NCBI GenBank assembly: GCA_002722255.1
Contig: PBLD01000009.1
Coordinates: 98,947-162,946 of the forward strand
From: Winogradskyella sp.
GTDB lineage: Bacteria; Bacteroidota; Bacteroidia; Flavobacteriales; Flavobacteriaceae
Length of the DNA stretch: 64,000 bases
Direction: 5' to 3'
Below are positions 26,201 to 33,408 of the stretch, in pieces (within the stretch, counting starts at the first letter, position 1; every line of letters starts with the position of its first letter). The notes under the pieces are model-generated. The model searched no databases and had not been told where the DNA came from. It was given only the letters and a program-made list of their open reading frames with translations. The translations under genes and the position numbers were made by a program.

Positions 26201-26744
26201 AGGTGAAGAAATTAAAGCAGAACAAGCCAATGTTACTATTTCTAAAAAGGGAGATGGTATTGCTTGGGGAGCACTTTACTGGCAGTATTTTGAAGATTTA
26301 GATAAAATTACGTCAGCAGAGACACCTTTAAAGTTGAGTAAAAAACTATTCTTAAAATCGAATACTGATAAAGGTGAAGAAATTTCAGAAATTAATAAAG
26401 ACACTAAACTAAACGTTGGTGATCTAGTTCGCGTTCGTATTGAGTTGCGTTCTGATAGAGACATGGAATTTGTTCATCTCAAAGATATGCGTGCGGCAGG
26501 TTTTGAGCCTATCAATGTGTTATCGCAATACAAATGGCAAGATGGTTTAGGCTATTATGAAAGCACTAAAGATGCAGCAACAAACTTCTTTATGGATTAT
26601 TTACCAAAAGGCGTTTATGTGTTTGAATATGATTTACGTGTCAACAATGCTGGAGATATGAGTAATGGTATTAGCACAATTCAGTCAATGTATGCACCTG
26701 AGTTCAGTAGTCATAGTGAGGGAGTGAGAGTTACAGTTGAATAG
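20283..26744 (+). CDS. Alpha-2-macroglobulin family protein with thioester motif and SusC-like insert
   Basis: 2153 residues with a signal peptide (MKNYISILMLICFATFSNAQ) and no lipobox. The N-terminal third is helical and repeat-like. The MG2 region starts near 580 (FLFTDRSIYRPGQTAYFKG). The thioester motif is CNEQ at 1600-1603 (EYPYDCNEQTF), followed by the alpha-helical thioester domain. Such proteins trap proteases or act with penicillin-binding protein partners in envelope defence. Unusual features are a carboxypeptidase-regulatory-like domain ending in a SusC-type DEVVVMGYATKTK signature (about 1200-1296) and three short segments that look like translated genomic repeats (near 1478-1489, 1728-1738, 1887-1897). 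Bacterial homologues are usually about 1500-2000 residues. Confidence 0.9.
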   Translation: MKNYISILMLICFATFSNAQSNYDNDWEKVSKLEKEGLTKSAAELVDTIYQSAKSAKNKQQQVKALLHKSKYMLILEEDAQLNIVNIFKSEIAATKDIPTQRLLENMLATMYWQYFQQNRYKFYNRSKTEEKASDDFRTWDLETLFNEIHVYYQRSLENGLLLQQESLENYSALLYEAKDSKIYRPTLFDLLSHNALEFYKTSENSISKPAYRFKIDNPSFLDDSEVFINLKLSSKDSTSLELNALKVYQNLLKFHRKDKQSKAFVHIDIARLSFVLQHATFDNKEDALIKTLTTNAEALKISPLSALYNYEIASLYQQQGFEYDSEILNTEANEKNRWKNKEAIDLCNEVIAAFPESDGAKKCEILKQQILQPSLGLQAEEFISVNTPSRILVNYKNLNALDFIIYKVNKKQLKNYQKLYNAEEKERFFKNLKPINSFTSTLKSENDYQAHRTEIIFPQLQNGLYIIKASSNKDNVFAATHIQITDFALLESIQNEIIYYQLINRNNGEPFSDASVKISYTNNRNKYFSKSLKTDRFGKFNFKKDDNYYRQVEIKIDHNNNEAYFGDYYFSRAYKPRKNTDTQYNVFLFTDRSIYRPGQTAYFKGIVTATKDDKTEVYANEKATVKLKNVNGEVVSELELETNEFGSVAGEFILPNDGLTGSFTIEMVCGKKGYTYFSVEEYKRPKFKPEFQPITETFKVNDSITIKGKAVAFAGSNITDAKVVYRVKRQVQYPTWWYWRRPDYYSSEAQEITFGEGTTNDKGEFEITFKALPDESVSKDNLPVFNYEVTADITDVNGETRSTTTVVNIGYHAMTLEISTPNQIDKAKKEVELTLNSQNLNGEFVPAKGTLKIFKLKSPEAILRARPWNAPDFQVISKEEFKRLFPHDPYNDEHLSTNWDKGEEVFSTDFDTEKEKTITLKKLKKWNSGQYIIIAESKDKFGEDVKAEAYTNLFSEKDKTVADNQLFEASLDKDSYKAGDVAKLTIGSAAKDITVTVEVEKDNNIIVTQLVKLNNSKQTISIPVLDGDLGGFEVHTSFAAYNSYVYQSFSVNVPYPKTDLEIETTTFRDKLQPGQDEIWSFKINGPKGDKVSAELLASMYDASLDEFRGHKWHFNPINKPSYYGKISKNGGSSFGTVNFRLFNRFAYPQNYDYRIYDQLNWYGFSFDGSHNYARKMYLRSKYANVPSYFTSKKQSDIKDGFIKGNVITADDGQPLPGATIVIKGSNKGAQTDFDGNFLIEAKKGDVITISYIGMKPLDITVSDDNFYDIGLIMDSDALDEVVVMGYATKTKVAYTGTATIADADRVDHNYYRGNRKNKKLQLTESDYKTTIIDEVEYDTLSNGKIIAKIPKRLKNNLVDIQIRKNLNETAFFFPQLQTDEEGNVSFNFKAPEALTKWKLQLLAHTKTLESSVKQLETVTQKELMVMPNAPRFLREGDQITISTKIANLTEKELSGVAQLILTNPITGEDISANLLSSSPFGKSEGASFSVDAKGNTQVSWKLNIPEGLQAVQYQIIAKAGDFSDGEQNALPVLSNRMLVTETLPMWVKSNETKTFTLDKLKDNTSATLTNHKLTLEMTSNPAWYAVQALPYLMEYPYDCNEQTFSRYYANALAQHIVTSNPKIEAVFNSWKSSDALLSNLEKNQELKSLLIQETPWLRDAQSETEHKKRIGLLFDLNKMNNELSSALNKLKQNQLPSGAWPWFNGGYANRFITQHIISGFGHLKQLNVTSSAVEGSSENRMIQNAIQYLDTEFVKEYKDIRKYNKDADLSKDHLSYTQLHYMYVRSFYPEVEASKEVETIMDYYKSQMQKYWLKRSLYAKGLMTLTLHRMNDDATAGKILKSLKENSITSDELGMYWKANTNSWYWHQAPIETQALLIEAFSEVGTVIQSEAKNLEDIDNLKIWLLKNKQTNKWETTKATTEAVYALLLQGSSWLEVTEMVDVKIGNETINPSTLDNVKVEAGTGYYKTSWTGEEIKAEQANVTISKKGDGIAWGALYWQYFEDLDKITSAETPLKLSKKLFLKSNTDKGEEISEINKDTKLNVGDLVRVRIELRSDRDMEFVHLKDMRAAGFEPINVLSQYKWQDGLGYYESTKDAATNFFMDYLPKGVYVFEYDLRVNNAGDMSNGISTIQSMYAPEFSSHSEGVRVTVE
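24714..24748 (+). repeat. Repeat-like palindromic segment inside the macroglobulin gene
   Basis: TCTTCCCCTTTTGGGAAGTC then AGAAGGGGCTTCTTT. The arms CCCCTT/AAGGGG and CTTCCCC.. resemble a G/C-rich palindromic repeat of Flavobacteriaceae. It reads in frame as SSPFGKSEGASF. Identification as a mobile repeat is from memory of the family and not from a second copy in this window. Confidence 0.45.
25464..25497 (+). repeat. Repeat-like segment inside the macroglobulin gene
   Basis: AATGTCACATCGAGCGCAGT then CGAAGGCTCTTCAG. The core (CATCGAGCGCAGTCGAAG) has the same CGAGCGCAGTCGA composition as the nested elements at 29305-29404 (CACTTCGACTGCGCTCAGTA on the opposite strand). It is read as NVTSSAVEGSS. 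Confidence 0.6.
25943..25972 (+). repeat. Repeat-like segment inside the macroglobulin gene
   Basis: TGTGATTCAAAGCGAAGCGA then AGAACCTTGA, read as VIQSEAKNLE. The AGCGAAGCGAAGAA core is a common intergenic repeat unit in Flavobacteriaceae genomes (recalled, not shown by a second copy here). Confidence 0.45.
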
Positions 26745-26864
26745 GTTTTAATTCTCGCTAAGACGCTAAAGACGCAAAGTGAATAAGCTAAAGCTGTTAT
26801 TCTAGATTCAATTGTCGAAGTGCAGATAAGAAAATAAACGTTGAAAACAATTAAACTCAACAAA

Positions 26865-26910
26865 GCGTCAGTTCGAGTGATTTTGAAGTATGAAAAATTG
26901 TATCGAGAAC
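26865..26910 (+). repeat. 46-bp dispersed repeat (partner at 13882-13929)
   Basis: Begins GCGTCAGTTCGAGTGATTTT and ends ATTGTATCGAGAAC. It is nearly identical to the reverse complement of 13882-13929. Confidence 0.75.
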
Positions 26911-26987
26911 TTTTGTTTATGACTAAAATCTTATTCTTGCTAAGACGCAAAGGAAAAAAAGTTAAAGCTGTCCGGAAATTTCTGTTT

Positions 26988-27066
26988 TGTCAATCTGAAC
27001 TTGATTCAGATTCTAAAACAATAGAAAATCTATCTATTGAGATTCTGAAATAAATTCAGAATGACA
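26988..27066. repeat. Two-arm palindromic intergenic repeat (copy c)
   Basis: TGTCAATCTGAACTTGATTC ... AGATTCTGAAATAAATTCAG then AATGACA. It has the same architecture as copies at 4604, 12301 and 29305. Confidence 0.78.
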
Positions 27067-27099
27067 GATTTTTTAAATTTTCAGACAGCTATTTAATTT

Positions 27100-27828
27100 T
27101 TACTTACTACTAGGAGGAGTAGTTGGTCTTACCTCAATTTTACTTGGTAAGGTTCTTGGATTCATTTTTAATAAATCTACAACCAGTTCGCCTATATCTT
27201 CAATTTGAATTTTCCAAGCACCTGCTTCACTTGGTTCATTACCATTAAAATGTGTAGAAACCGAACCTGGCATTATCGTACTGACTTTGATACCATATTT
27301 GCGCAAGTCTAACATTACAGCTTGTGTAAATCCTGTAACACCAAACTTACTAGCATTGTATGCAGAACCTCCTGCGAAGAAATTGGTTCCTGCTAAACTT
27401 GAAATCGTGATGTAATAGCCTTTGGAATCCTTTAATGCATCAACACTTGCTTTTATAGAATTGAAAACACCAGTTAAGTTAGTATCTATAACTGCATTCC
27501 ACTGGTCTACGGTTAAATCTTCAATACTTCCGAAGTGCCCCAAACCTGCATTTGCAACCACTAAATCTAGTTGACCAAAAGTGTCAAGCGTTGCTTTTAC
27601 TGCTTTTTCCTGACTTTCTAATTGTCTTACATCGGCTTCAAGTCCGATTACCTGGTTTTCTGAATTGGTTTTAGATGCTAGTTCTTTCGCCACTGCTTCC
27701 GTAGATTCTTGATCTCTTCCTGTTATAGCAACTTTAAAACCTTGGTTAAGTAATGCCTCAGCAATACCATAACCAATACCTTTAGTTCCGCCTGTTATCA
27801 GTACTACTTTACCTTCTAATATGCTCAT
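27100..27828 (-). CDS. Short-chain dehydrogenase/reductase (SDR)
   Basis: About 242 residues from the ATG at 27828; a TTG at 27852 would add eight polar residues and is less likely. The cofactor motif is TGGTKGIGYGIA near the N-terminus. NAGLGHFG follows, and the catalytic Ser-Tyr-Lys lies in ISSLAGTNFFAGGSAYNASKFG with the Y-x-x-x-K. The enzyme is a classical NAD(P)-dependent oxidoreductase; the substrate is unknown. A promoter box (27854-27861) lies 25 bp upstream. Confidence 0.88.
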   Translation of the reverse strand: MSILEGKVVLITGGTKGIGYGIAEALLNQGFKVAITGRDQESTEAVAKELASKTNSENQVIGLEADVRQLESQEKAVKATLDTFGQLDLVVANAGLGHFGSIEDLTVDQWNAVIDTNLTGVFNSIKASVDALKDSKGYYITISSLAGTNFFAGGSAYNASKFGVTGFTQAVMLDLRKYGIKVSTIMPGSVSTHFNGNEPSEAGAWKIQIEDIGELVVDLLKMNPRTLPSKIEVRPTTPPSSK

Positions 27829-27853
27829 CGTTTTTGTTTTTTTTGAATTCAAC

Positions 27854-27861
27854 CAAAATTA
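27854..27861 (-). promoter_or_regulatory. -7 promoter box TAATTTTG for the SDR gene
   Basis: Exact TAnnTTTG on the minus strand. Its position supports the ATG start at 27828. Confidence 0.45.
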
Positions 27862-27926
27862 CAAAACCGAATGACCACGATGAAGTTTATAATGTTAGGA
27901 AAATGATAAAGTTCTAAGCTTACAAT

Positions 27927-27953
27927 AGATTCCGAATCAAGTTCGGAATGACA
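27927..27953. repeat. Single-arm copy of the palindromic repeat (copy d)
   Basis: AGATTCCGAATCAAGTTCGG then AATGACA. Only the second arm of the two-arm family is present, with its AGAT start and TGACA end. Confidence 0.7.
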
Positions 27954-27959
27954 TTACTT

Positions 27960-28481
27960 CTACTCGGGAGGATACTTTTCAAAAATCTTGTCTATTAATT
28001 TAGCCAAAGTAGCTTCGCGTTTTTCAACTGAGGCATTTCCCTTGTAGGTACTTTCACTAATAGCCTGCCAGAACAAGCGTTCGTTTTGCTTTTTATCTAC
28101 AAAATCGATGGTAATTTCCCTCGTGTACTTATTGCTATTTAAAGGCACTCCAACAGAGACACCTCCAAAACCGCCTCCACCACCTCCACCGACACCAACT
28201 CCAACATTAGGACTGTTTCGGTTTATCAGTTCTCTACTTTGAATATCAATATAGAAATCTGGATTTTCAGATCTAGACATACCCATTGTTGATAGTTTAG
28301 CATCAATGGTCTCCACAATACGAATACTATCAAACTTACTTAGACCTGTTTGCATGTCATCGAAGTAGTTATAGGTTTTGTATTGGTTAAAATCTGTTGA
28401 TTTTTCGTAGTCGTAGTTAACAAAAGTTGATCCACAAGACGACACTAAGAGTAACAAGAATAAATATTTTATAGCTTTCAT
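27960..28481 (-). CDS. DUF4136 lipoprotein
   Basis: 173 residues. The signal MKAIKYLFLLLLVSSCGS has a lipobox Cys16. The mature domain starts VNYDYEKSTDFNQYKTYNYF, matching DUF4136, a family of small envelope lipoproteins of unknown role. A glycine-rich loop (VGVGVGGGGGGGFGG, near 96-110) sits in the middle and is common in this family. The second half (EITIDFVDKKQNERLFWQA) is the conserved DUF4136 core. Confidence 0.85.
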   Translation of the reverse strand: MKAIKYLFLLLLVSSCGSTFVNYDYEKSTDFNQYKTYNYFDDMQTGLSKFDSIRIVETIDAKLSTMGMSRSENPDFYIDIQSRELINRNSPNVGVGVGGGGGGGFGGVSVGVPLNSNKYTREITIDFVDKKQNERLFWQAISESTYKGNASVEKREATLAKLIDKIFEKYPPE

Positions 28482-28550
28482 TTTTTATTTTAAAGATACT
28501 TAAAAATTAGATGCTGTATCGTTTACAAAAAAACAGTAGGAAAACTTTAA

Positions 28551-29300
28551 CTATTCTTCCTCAGCATCTGGCTCAACAACTTTAGTGAGCGAAGAAGAAA
28601 TAATTCCGGTTGGGATAGCCACAATACCTAAACCAATTAAAAGTATAAAAAAGGTAAAAATTCTGCCACCAACTGTTATAGGATACACATCTCCATAACC
28701 TACAGTTGTCAAAGTAACGATAGACCACCAAAGGCTATCGAAAATAGAAGAAAAATGCTCTGGCTGGGCTTCGTTTTCAAAATAGTAAATGCCTATTGCT
28801 GCAAAATAAATAAGCACTAAAGTGACTCCCATAAAGAGAATTATTTGCTCTTTTGCCAATAGCATGGCTTTGGCAAAATGTCGCATCGCTCTGTTGTATC
28901 TTACCAATTTTAACAGTCTAAATAACCTAAACATTCTCAACACTCTGAGAGATCGAAGATCTAAACCAAAAGACAAGTAAAAAGGCAGAATGGCAAATAA
29001 ATCAATAAGACCAAAAAAGCTAAAAATGAATTTTGGTTTGTTGCCTGCTACATAGATTCTAGCTAAATATTCAGCCGTAAAGACGACCACACAAAACACT
29101 TCAATAGAATTGAGAATTGCTTTGGTTTGCGGTTTTAAGTTTGGAAGTGTTTCTACCGAAAAAGTAATGACAGACAACACAATTAAAAACTGAATAAAAA
29201 AAGCAAAACTCTTACTGAGCTTATTGTCATTATATTCTACAATGTTTTTAATGGTATCTTTCATCTTCTCGTAACTAAATAATTTAGTTAAAAATAGCAT
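28551..29300 (-). CDS. Voltage-gated-type ion (potassium) channel
   Basis: 249 residues with six hydrophobic segments. The fourth is followed by an Arg-rich stretch (LRSLRVLRMFRLFRLLKLV) like a voltage sensor. The pore has the potassium selectivity filter TTVGYGD (in LTTVGYGDVYP). An inner-membrane cation channel is certain from these motifs; gating is inference. Alternative start: the ATG at 29264 (MKDTIKN) lies 12 codons downstream. The upstream region is a nested palindromic repeat, so no clear promoter box is visible. Confidence 0.88.
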   Translation of the reverse strand: MLFLTKLFSYEKMKDTIKNIVEYNDNKLSKSFAFFIQFLIVLSVITFSVETLPNLKPQTKAILNSIEVFCVVVFTAEYLARIYVAGNKPKFIFSFFGLIDLFAILPFYLSFGLDLRSLRVLRMFRLFRLLKLVRYNRAMRHFAKAMLLAKEQIILFMGVTLVLIYFAAIGIYYFENEAQPEHFSSIFDSLWWSIVTLTTVGYGDVYPITVGGRIFTFFILLIGLGIVAIPTGIISSSLTKVVEPDAEEE

Positions 29301-29304
29301 TATT

Positions 29305-29404
29305 TGTCACACTGAACTCGTTTCAGTGTCTAAATAATTAGTCTAAAAAATGAGATTCTGAAACAACACTTCGACTGCGCTCAGTATGACAGTTCAGAAT
29401 GACA
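29305..29404. repeat. Nested two-arm palindromic repeat (copy e)
   Basis: Arm 1 is TGTCACACTGAACTCGTTTC then AGTGTCT. Arm 2 starts AGATTCTGAAACAA and resumes TTCAGAATGACA, interrupted by CACTTCGACTGCGCTCAGTA then TGACAG. The same interruption at the same site occurs in 60163-60227. Confidence 0.75.
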
Positions 29405-29424
29405 AGAGATCGATTTTAGAGACA

Positions 29425-30423
29425 TCAATTGTTTAGCATTTTCCAAAGTTTGTCTTTCAGTTCAGTAAGCCCTTGCTGTGCTACAGATGAAATAAACATA
29501 TACTCACATTCTAAATCCTTGTCTAAAATGGTAGACATTTCAGATTTTAATTCGTCATCGAGCATATCAGATTTTGAAATACAAACAAAACGCTCTTTAT
29601 CTAACATTTCTGGATTGTAGCGTCTTAACTCATCTACTAAAATTTCGTACTGCTCAACAATATCTTTTGCGTCTGCAGGAATTAAAAACAGTAAGATTGA
29701 ATTACGCTCTATATGTCTTAAAAAGTAATAGCCAAGTCCTTTTCCTTCGGCTGCTCCTTCAATAATACCAGGAATATCTGCCATTACAAACGACTGAAAA
29801 TCGCGATATTTCACAATACCTAAATTAGGCTTGAGCGTTGTAAACTCGTAATCTGCAATTTTTGGTTTTGCAGACGTTAACACAGACAGCAACGTTGACT
29901 TTCCTGCATTTGGAAAACCAACCAAACCAACATCTGCTAGTACTTTTAACTCTAAAGTAATATCTCTTTCTTCGAGAGGAATACCTGGTTGTGCATAACG
30001 AGGAGTCTGGTTTGTAGAACTCTTAAAATGCCAGTTACCACGACCACCTTTACCACCTTCTGCAACGATTTTTTCTTCGCCAGCTTCTGTGATTTCAAAA
30101 AGGATGTTATTGCTTTCTGTATCTCTTATCACAGTTCCAAGTGGCACTTCGATTATAGCATCTTCGCCATCGGCTCCTGTACTTCTACCAGAACTACCAT
30201 GCTCACCATGACCTGCTCTAATGTGTCGCTTAAACTTAAGATGCAATAGCGTCCATAGGTTTTCATTTCCTCTAATAATCACGTGACCTCCACGACCACC
30301 ATCACCACCATCAGGTCCACCTTTGGCTATATATTTTTCGCGATGTAAATGCGCAGAACCTTTACCTCCATTACCGGAAGCAACATGCATTTTTACGTAG
30401 TCTACAAAATTTCCTTCTGTCAT
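29425..30423 (-). CDS. obgE: GTPase ObgE/CgtA
   Basis: 332 residues. The N-terminal glycine-rich Obg fold (about 1-158) has [11 protein letters not shown] and [18 protein letters not shown]. The G domain follows with G1 GFPNAGKST (near 166), the switch region [10 protein letters not shown]3 DIPGIIEGA, and the G4-like SKSD. There is no C-terminal OCT domain, which is usual for short forms. ObgE is an essential GTPase tied to ribosome assembly and the stringent response. It lies downstream of the HPRT-adenylate kinase gene, with a palindromic repeat between them. Confidence 0.95.
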   Translation of the reverse strand: MTEGNFVDYVKMHVASGNGGKGSAHLHREKYIAKGGPDGGDGGRGGHVIIRGNENLWTLLHLKFKRHIRAGHGEHGSSGRSTGADGEDAIIEVPLGTVIRDTESNNILFEITEAGEEKIVAEGGKGGRGNWHFKSSTNQTPRYAQPGIPLEERDITLELKVLADVGLVGFPNAGKSTLLSVLTSAKPKIADYEFTTLKPNLGIVKYRDFQSFVMADIPGIIEGAAEGKGLGYYFLRHIERNSILLFLIPADAKDIVEQYEILVDELRRYNPEMLDKERFVCISKSDMLDDELKSEMSTILDKDLECEYMFISSVAQQGLTELKDKLWKMLNN

Positions 30424-30429
30424 ATTAAC

Positions 30430-30501
30430 TTCCCACGGAAGTGGGAATCTTTTAAATTAAAATAGAGCTTATAATCATAAGATTCCTGCTTTCGCAGGAA
30501 T
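30430..30501. repeat. Two-arm palindromic intergenic repeat, TTCCC type
   Basis: TTCCCACGGAAGTGGGAATC T forms arm 1 and AGATTCCTGCTTTCGCAGGA AT forms arm 2. Same modular layout as the CTGAA family but different arm sequence. Confidence 0.72.
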
Positions 30502-30507
30502 AAACTT

Positions 30508-31620
30508 TTACAGCTTATCAATCACAGCACTTAAACGCTCTGTGATATCTTCAATACTACCTACTCCATCAACACCGTAATATTTGTCTTGTGCAGAGTA
30601 ATAATCCTTCAGTATTGCTGTTTTATCGTAGTATTCTTTAATACGATTTCTTATGATACTTTCGTCTGCATCGTCGGCTCTTCCACTAGTTTCGCCACGT
30701 TTTAATAAACGCTCTACCAACACCTCGTCATCAACTTCTAAAGCCACCATAGCATTAATTTGAGAATCTTTGCTATCCATCAATTCGTCTAATGCTTTAG
30801 CTTGTGCGTTTGTTCTTGGAAAACCATCAAAAATAAAACCGTTAGCATCGGCATTTTTTTCAACCTCTTTGTTTAACATATCAATTGTTACTTGATCTGG
30901 TACCAGTTCACCTTTGTCCATGTAAGACTTGGCTAACATACCTAAGGCCGTTTCGTTTTTAATGTTATATCTAAAAACATCTCCTGTAGAGATATGTACT
31001 AGATCGTATTTTTCTTTTAAGAAGTTTGCTTGTGTTCCTTTTCCTGCACCTGGAGGGCCAAATAGCACGATGTTTGTCATGTGTTGTGTTGTTTTTAATT
31101 GGTATACATCTGGCAAATCTCTTCCCAAACCATCGTAGTCTAATCCATAGCCTACAATAAATTTATTCGGAATTTCTTTACCTACATAATGAAGTTTAAA
31201 ATCTTTGTCATAAGCTTCAGGCTTGTAAAACAGTGTAGCAATAAGAAGCTGCTTTACGTTTTCGTTCTTAAAAATGCGATGCACTTCTTCAAGCGTGTTA
31301 CCTGAGTCTATAATATCTTCTAAAATAACAACCGTTCTACCTGTTAAGTCTTGCGTTAATCCAATAAGTCTTTGAATATCTTCGGTAGATTTAACACCTT
31401 CGTAAGACGCTAATTTTATAAACGTAACTTCACAAGGGTTTGGATATTTTTTCACGAAGTCACTCACAAACATAAATGACCCATTCATAATCCCAACAAA
31501 CACAGGAATTTCATCACCTATATCAGCAGCAATCTCATTAACCATTCGTTGAACGATAACATCAATTTCATCTGCATTTACAAAAGGTTTGAAATATAAA
31601 TCGTGAAGCTTAACAACCAT
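30508..31620 (-). CDS. Hypoxanthine phosphoribosyltransferase fused to adenylate kinase
   Basis: 370 residues from one continuous frame. Residues 1-175 are an HPRT (purine salvage, IMP from hypoxanthine and PRPP) with the PRPP-binding loop VVILEDIIDSGNTL at 97-110. Residues 181-370 are a complete adenylate kinase (AMP + ATP to 2 ADP), beginning MTNIVLFGPPGAGKGTQ with the P-loop at 188-195, and later FDGFPRTNAQAKAL and the lid Arg-Gly region. The join Q179-H180-M181 contains an internal Met that could also start a separate kinase. Symbols hpt and adk would both apply. No frameshift is seen. It is divergent from purK. Confidence 0.9.
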   Translation of the reverse strand: MVVKLHDLYFKPFVNADEIDVIVQRMVNEIAADIGDEIPVFVGIMNGSFMFVSDFVKKYPNPCEVTFIKLASYEGVKSTEDIQRLIGLTQDLTGRTVVILEDIIDSGNTLEEVHRIFKNENVKQLLIATLFYKPEAYDKDFKLHYVGKEIPNKFIVGYGLDYDGLGRDLPDVYQLKTTQHMTNIVLFGPPGAGKGTQANFLKEKYDLVHISTGDVFRYNIKNETALGMLAKSYMDKGELVPDQVTIDMLNKEVEKNADANGFIFDGFPRTNAQAKALDELMDSKDSQINAMVALEVDDEVLVERLLKRGETSGRADDADESIIRNRIKEYYDKTAILKDYYSAQDKYYGVDGVGSIEDITERLSAVIDKL

Positions 31621-31638
31621 GGTATTATTTTAGAAATG

Positions 31639-31646
31639 CAAAGATA
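31639..31646 (-). promoter_or_regulatory. -7 promoter box TATCTTTG for the HPRT-adk gene
   Basis: Exact TAnnTTTG on the minus strand, 18 bp upstream of the ATG at 31620. It is divergent from the purK promoter at 31712-31719. Confidence 0.55.
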
Positions 31647-31711
31647 ATGAATTGATTGCCGATTGCCGATTTTTTGAATTACGAATTTAACAGTATCTGC
31701 TATAATTAGCT

Positions 31712-31719
31712 TATTTTTG
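31712..31719 (+). promoter_or_regulatory. -7 promoter box TATTTTTG for purK-purE
   Basis: Exact TAnnTTTG. A TTCCC-n8-GGGAA hairpin (31748-31765) lies between it and the ATG at 31772 and includes the likely ribosome-binding GGGAAG. Confidence 0.5.
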
Positions 31720-31771
31720 CATTGAATTAATGTTGAATCTTAAAAATTTCCCATGTATTCGGGAAGTAAAC

Positions 31772-32926
31772 ATGAACTACTTTTCTTCAAACTTTAAACT
31801 CGGCATTCTTGGTGGTGGACAATTAGGCAAAATGATTTTGTATCATACGCGCAAATACGACATACATACATGCGTGTTAGACCCTAGCAAAGATGCACCT
31901 GCAAGACTGGCTTGTGATGAATTTTCGGTTGGCGATTTATTGGATTATGAAACGGTTGTTAACTTCGGAAAACAAGTTGATATCCTTACTATTGAAATTG
32001 AAAACGTAAACGTTGAAGCTCTTGAAGCACTTGAAAAGGAAGGCGTAAAAGTTTACCCTTCTGCAAAGACGTTACGCACCATTCAAAATAAAGCAAATCA
32101 AAAATTATTTTATCGCGACCACGACATCCCAACGGCTGATTTTTCGAGATTTGCACATACATCCGAAATTGAAGATGCTGTAGATAATGGTGGATTAGAT
32201 TATCCATTCGTTTGGAAAAGTGCACGGTTTGGATATGATGGGCAAGGTGTAAAAGTTGTAAGACGCTACACGGATTTGGTAGATTTACCGAATGTTGAAT
32301 GCATTGCAGAAGATTTAATTCCGTTTAAAAACGAATTGGCAGTCATTGTTGCAAGAAACAGTAAAGGTCATTTAAAAACATATCCAGTGGTTGAGATGGA
32401 GTTTCATCCTGAAGCCAATCAAGTTGAGTATGTAATTTGTCCGGCTAGAATTCCAGATAACATTGCAAAAAAGGCCGAACTTGTAGCCTTAAAAGCTGCA
32501 GCAGCTTTTGAGCATGTTGGACTTTTGGCTGTAGAAATGTTTCAAACTGAAAATGATGATATTATTGTAAACGAAGTTGCACCAAGACCTCATAACTCTG
32601 GTCATTACAGCATAGAAGCGAGTTATACAGACCAGTTTGAGCAGCATTTAAGATGTATTTTAGGACTTCCGCTAGGTAATACAGACAGTAAAGTAGCAGG
32701 TGTTATGGTGAATTTGGTTGGTGCTGAGGACCACACAGGAAATGTACTTTACAAAAACATTGAAGACATTATGGCAATGGATGGCGTAACACCACACATT
32801 TACGGTAAAAAACAAACACGTCCTTTCCGTAAAATGGGCCATGTAACCATTGTAAATAAAGACATCAACAAAGCAAGAGAAATTGCCGAAAACGTAAAAC
32901 GAACTATAGAAGTAATAAGCGAATAA
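31772..32926 (+). CDS. purK: 5-(carboxyamino)imidazole ribonucleotide synthase
   Basis: 384 residues from the ATG at 31772, chosen because it precedes the conserved NYFSSNFKLGILGGGQLGKM. An upstream ATG at 31730 would add an unconserved segment lying over a hairpin. ATP-grasp landmarks are present: WKSARFGYDGQGVKVV, NEVAPRPHNSGHYSIEAS. The enzyme converts AIR with ATP and bicarbonate to N5-CAIR in de novo purine synthesis. purE follows after 2 bp, so both are one operon. It is divergently transcribed from the HPRT-adk gene, another purine function. Confidence 0.95.
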   Translation: MNYFSSNFKLGILGGGQLGKMILYHTRKYDIHTCVLDPSKDAPARLACDEFSVGDLLDYETVVNFGKQVDILTIEIENVNVEALEALEKEGVKVYPSAKTLRTIQNKANQKLFYRDHDIPTADFSRFAHTSEIEDAVDNGGLDYPFVWKSARFGYDGQGVKVVRRYTDLVDLPNVECIAEDLIPFKNELAVIVARNSKGHLKTYPVVEMEFHPEANQVEYVICPARIPDNIAKKAELVALKAAAAFEHVGLLAVEMFQTENDDIIVNEVAPRPHNSGHYSIEASYTDQFEQHLRCILGLPLGNTDSKVAGVMVNLVGAEDHTGNVLYKNIEDIMAMDGVTPHIYGKKQTRPFRKMGHVTIVNKDINKAREIAENVKRTIEVISE

Positions 32927-32928
32927 CC

Positions 32929-33408
32929 ATGAGCAAAGTAGGAGTTATAATGGGAAGCAAAAGCGATTTGCCAGTAATGCAAGACGCTATTGATATATTA
33001 AAAGGATTTGATATCGAAGTAGAAGTTGATATCGTATCTGCACATCGTACACCAGATAAATTATTCGATTATAGTAAAAATGCACATACCAGAGGTATTA
33101 AGGTAATTGTTGCTGGTGCTGGTGGTGCAGCGCATTTACCAGGTATGGTAGCTTCATTATCACCTCTGCCTGTTATAGGAGTTCCAGTTAAAAGTAGCAA
33201 CTCAATAGATGGTTGGGATTCTGTTTTATCAATTTTACAAATGCCAGGCGGAGTTCCTGTGGCGACCGTAGCACTAAATGGAGCTAAAAATGCAGGCATC
33301 CTAGCAGCTCAAATTTTAGGCAGTTCAGATCAGTGTATTTTAGACAAGGTAATTGTTTACAAAGAAGGTTTAAAAGCTAAGGTTATCGAGTCTGCAAAAG
33401 ACCTATAA
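32929..33408 (+). CDS. purE: 5-(carboxyamino)imidazole ribonucleotide mutase
   Basis: 159 residues, the usual short class I PurE. Landmarks are GVIMGSKSDLPVM at the N-terminus, ISVSAHRTPD-like (VSAHRTPDKL) and IVAGAGGAAHLPGMVA. It rearranges N5-CAIR to CAIR, the step after PurK. Starts 2 bp after the purK stop and is followed by a hairpin with a T-run (33407-33439). Confidence 0.96.
   Translation: MSKVGVIMGSKSDLPVMQDAIDILKGFDIEVEVDIVSAHRTPDKLFDYSKNAHTRGIKVIVAGAGGAAHLPGMVASLSPLPVIGVPVKSSNSIDGWDSVLSILQMPGGVPVATVALNGAKNAGILAAQILGSSDQCILDKVIVYKEGLKAKVIESAKDL

Larger units (their letters stand above)
26745..27099. other. 355-bp gene-free region packed with repeats
   Basis: No believable gene is present. 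The region holds two copies of a GCTAAGACGC(n)AAAG unit (from 26757 and 26939, each followed by TAAAGCTGT), the 46-bp repeat 26865-26910 and the two-arm palindrome 26988-27066. It separates the macroglobulin gene from the convergent SDR gene. Confidence 0.75.

Noticed and set aside
26841..27053. 70-codon plus-strand open frame in the repeat-rich spacer
   Set aside because: It spans three repeat elements and has a composition explained by them; no conserved start context or family.
31730..31771. Upstream ATG of purK as the true start
   Set aside because: It would add 14 unconserved residues and place the start inside the predicted leader hairpin; the ATG at 31772 fits the family alignment.
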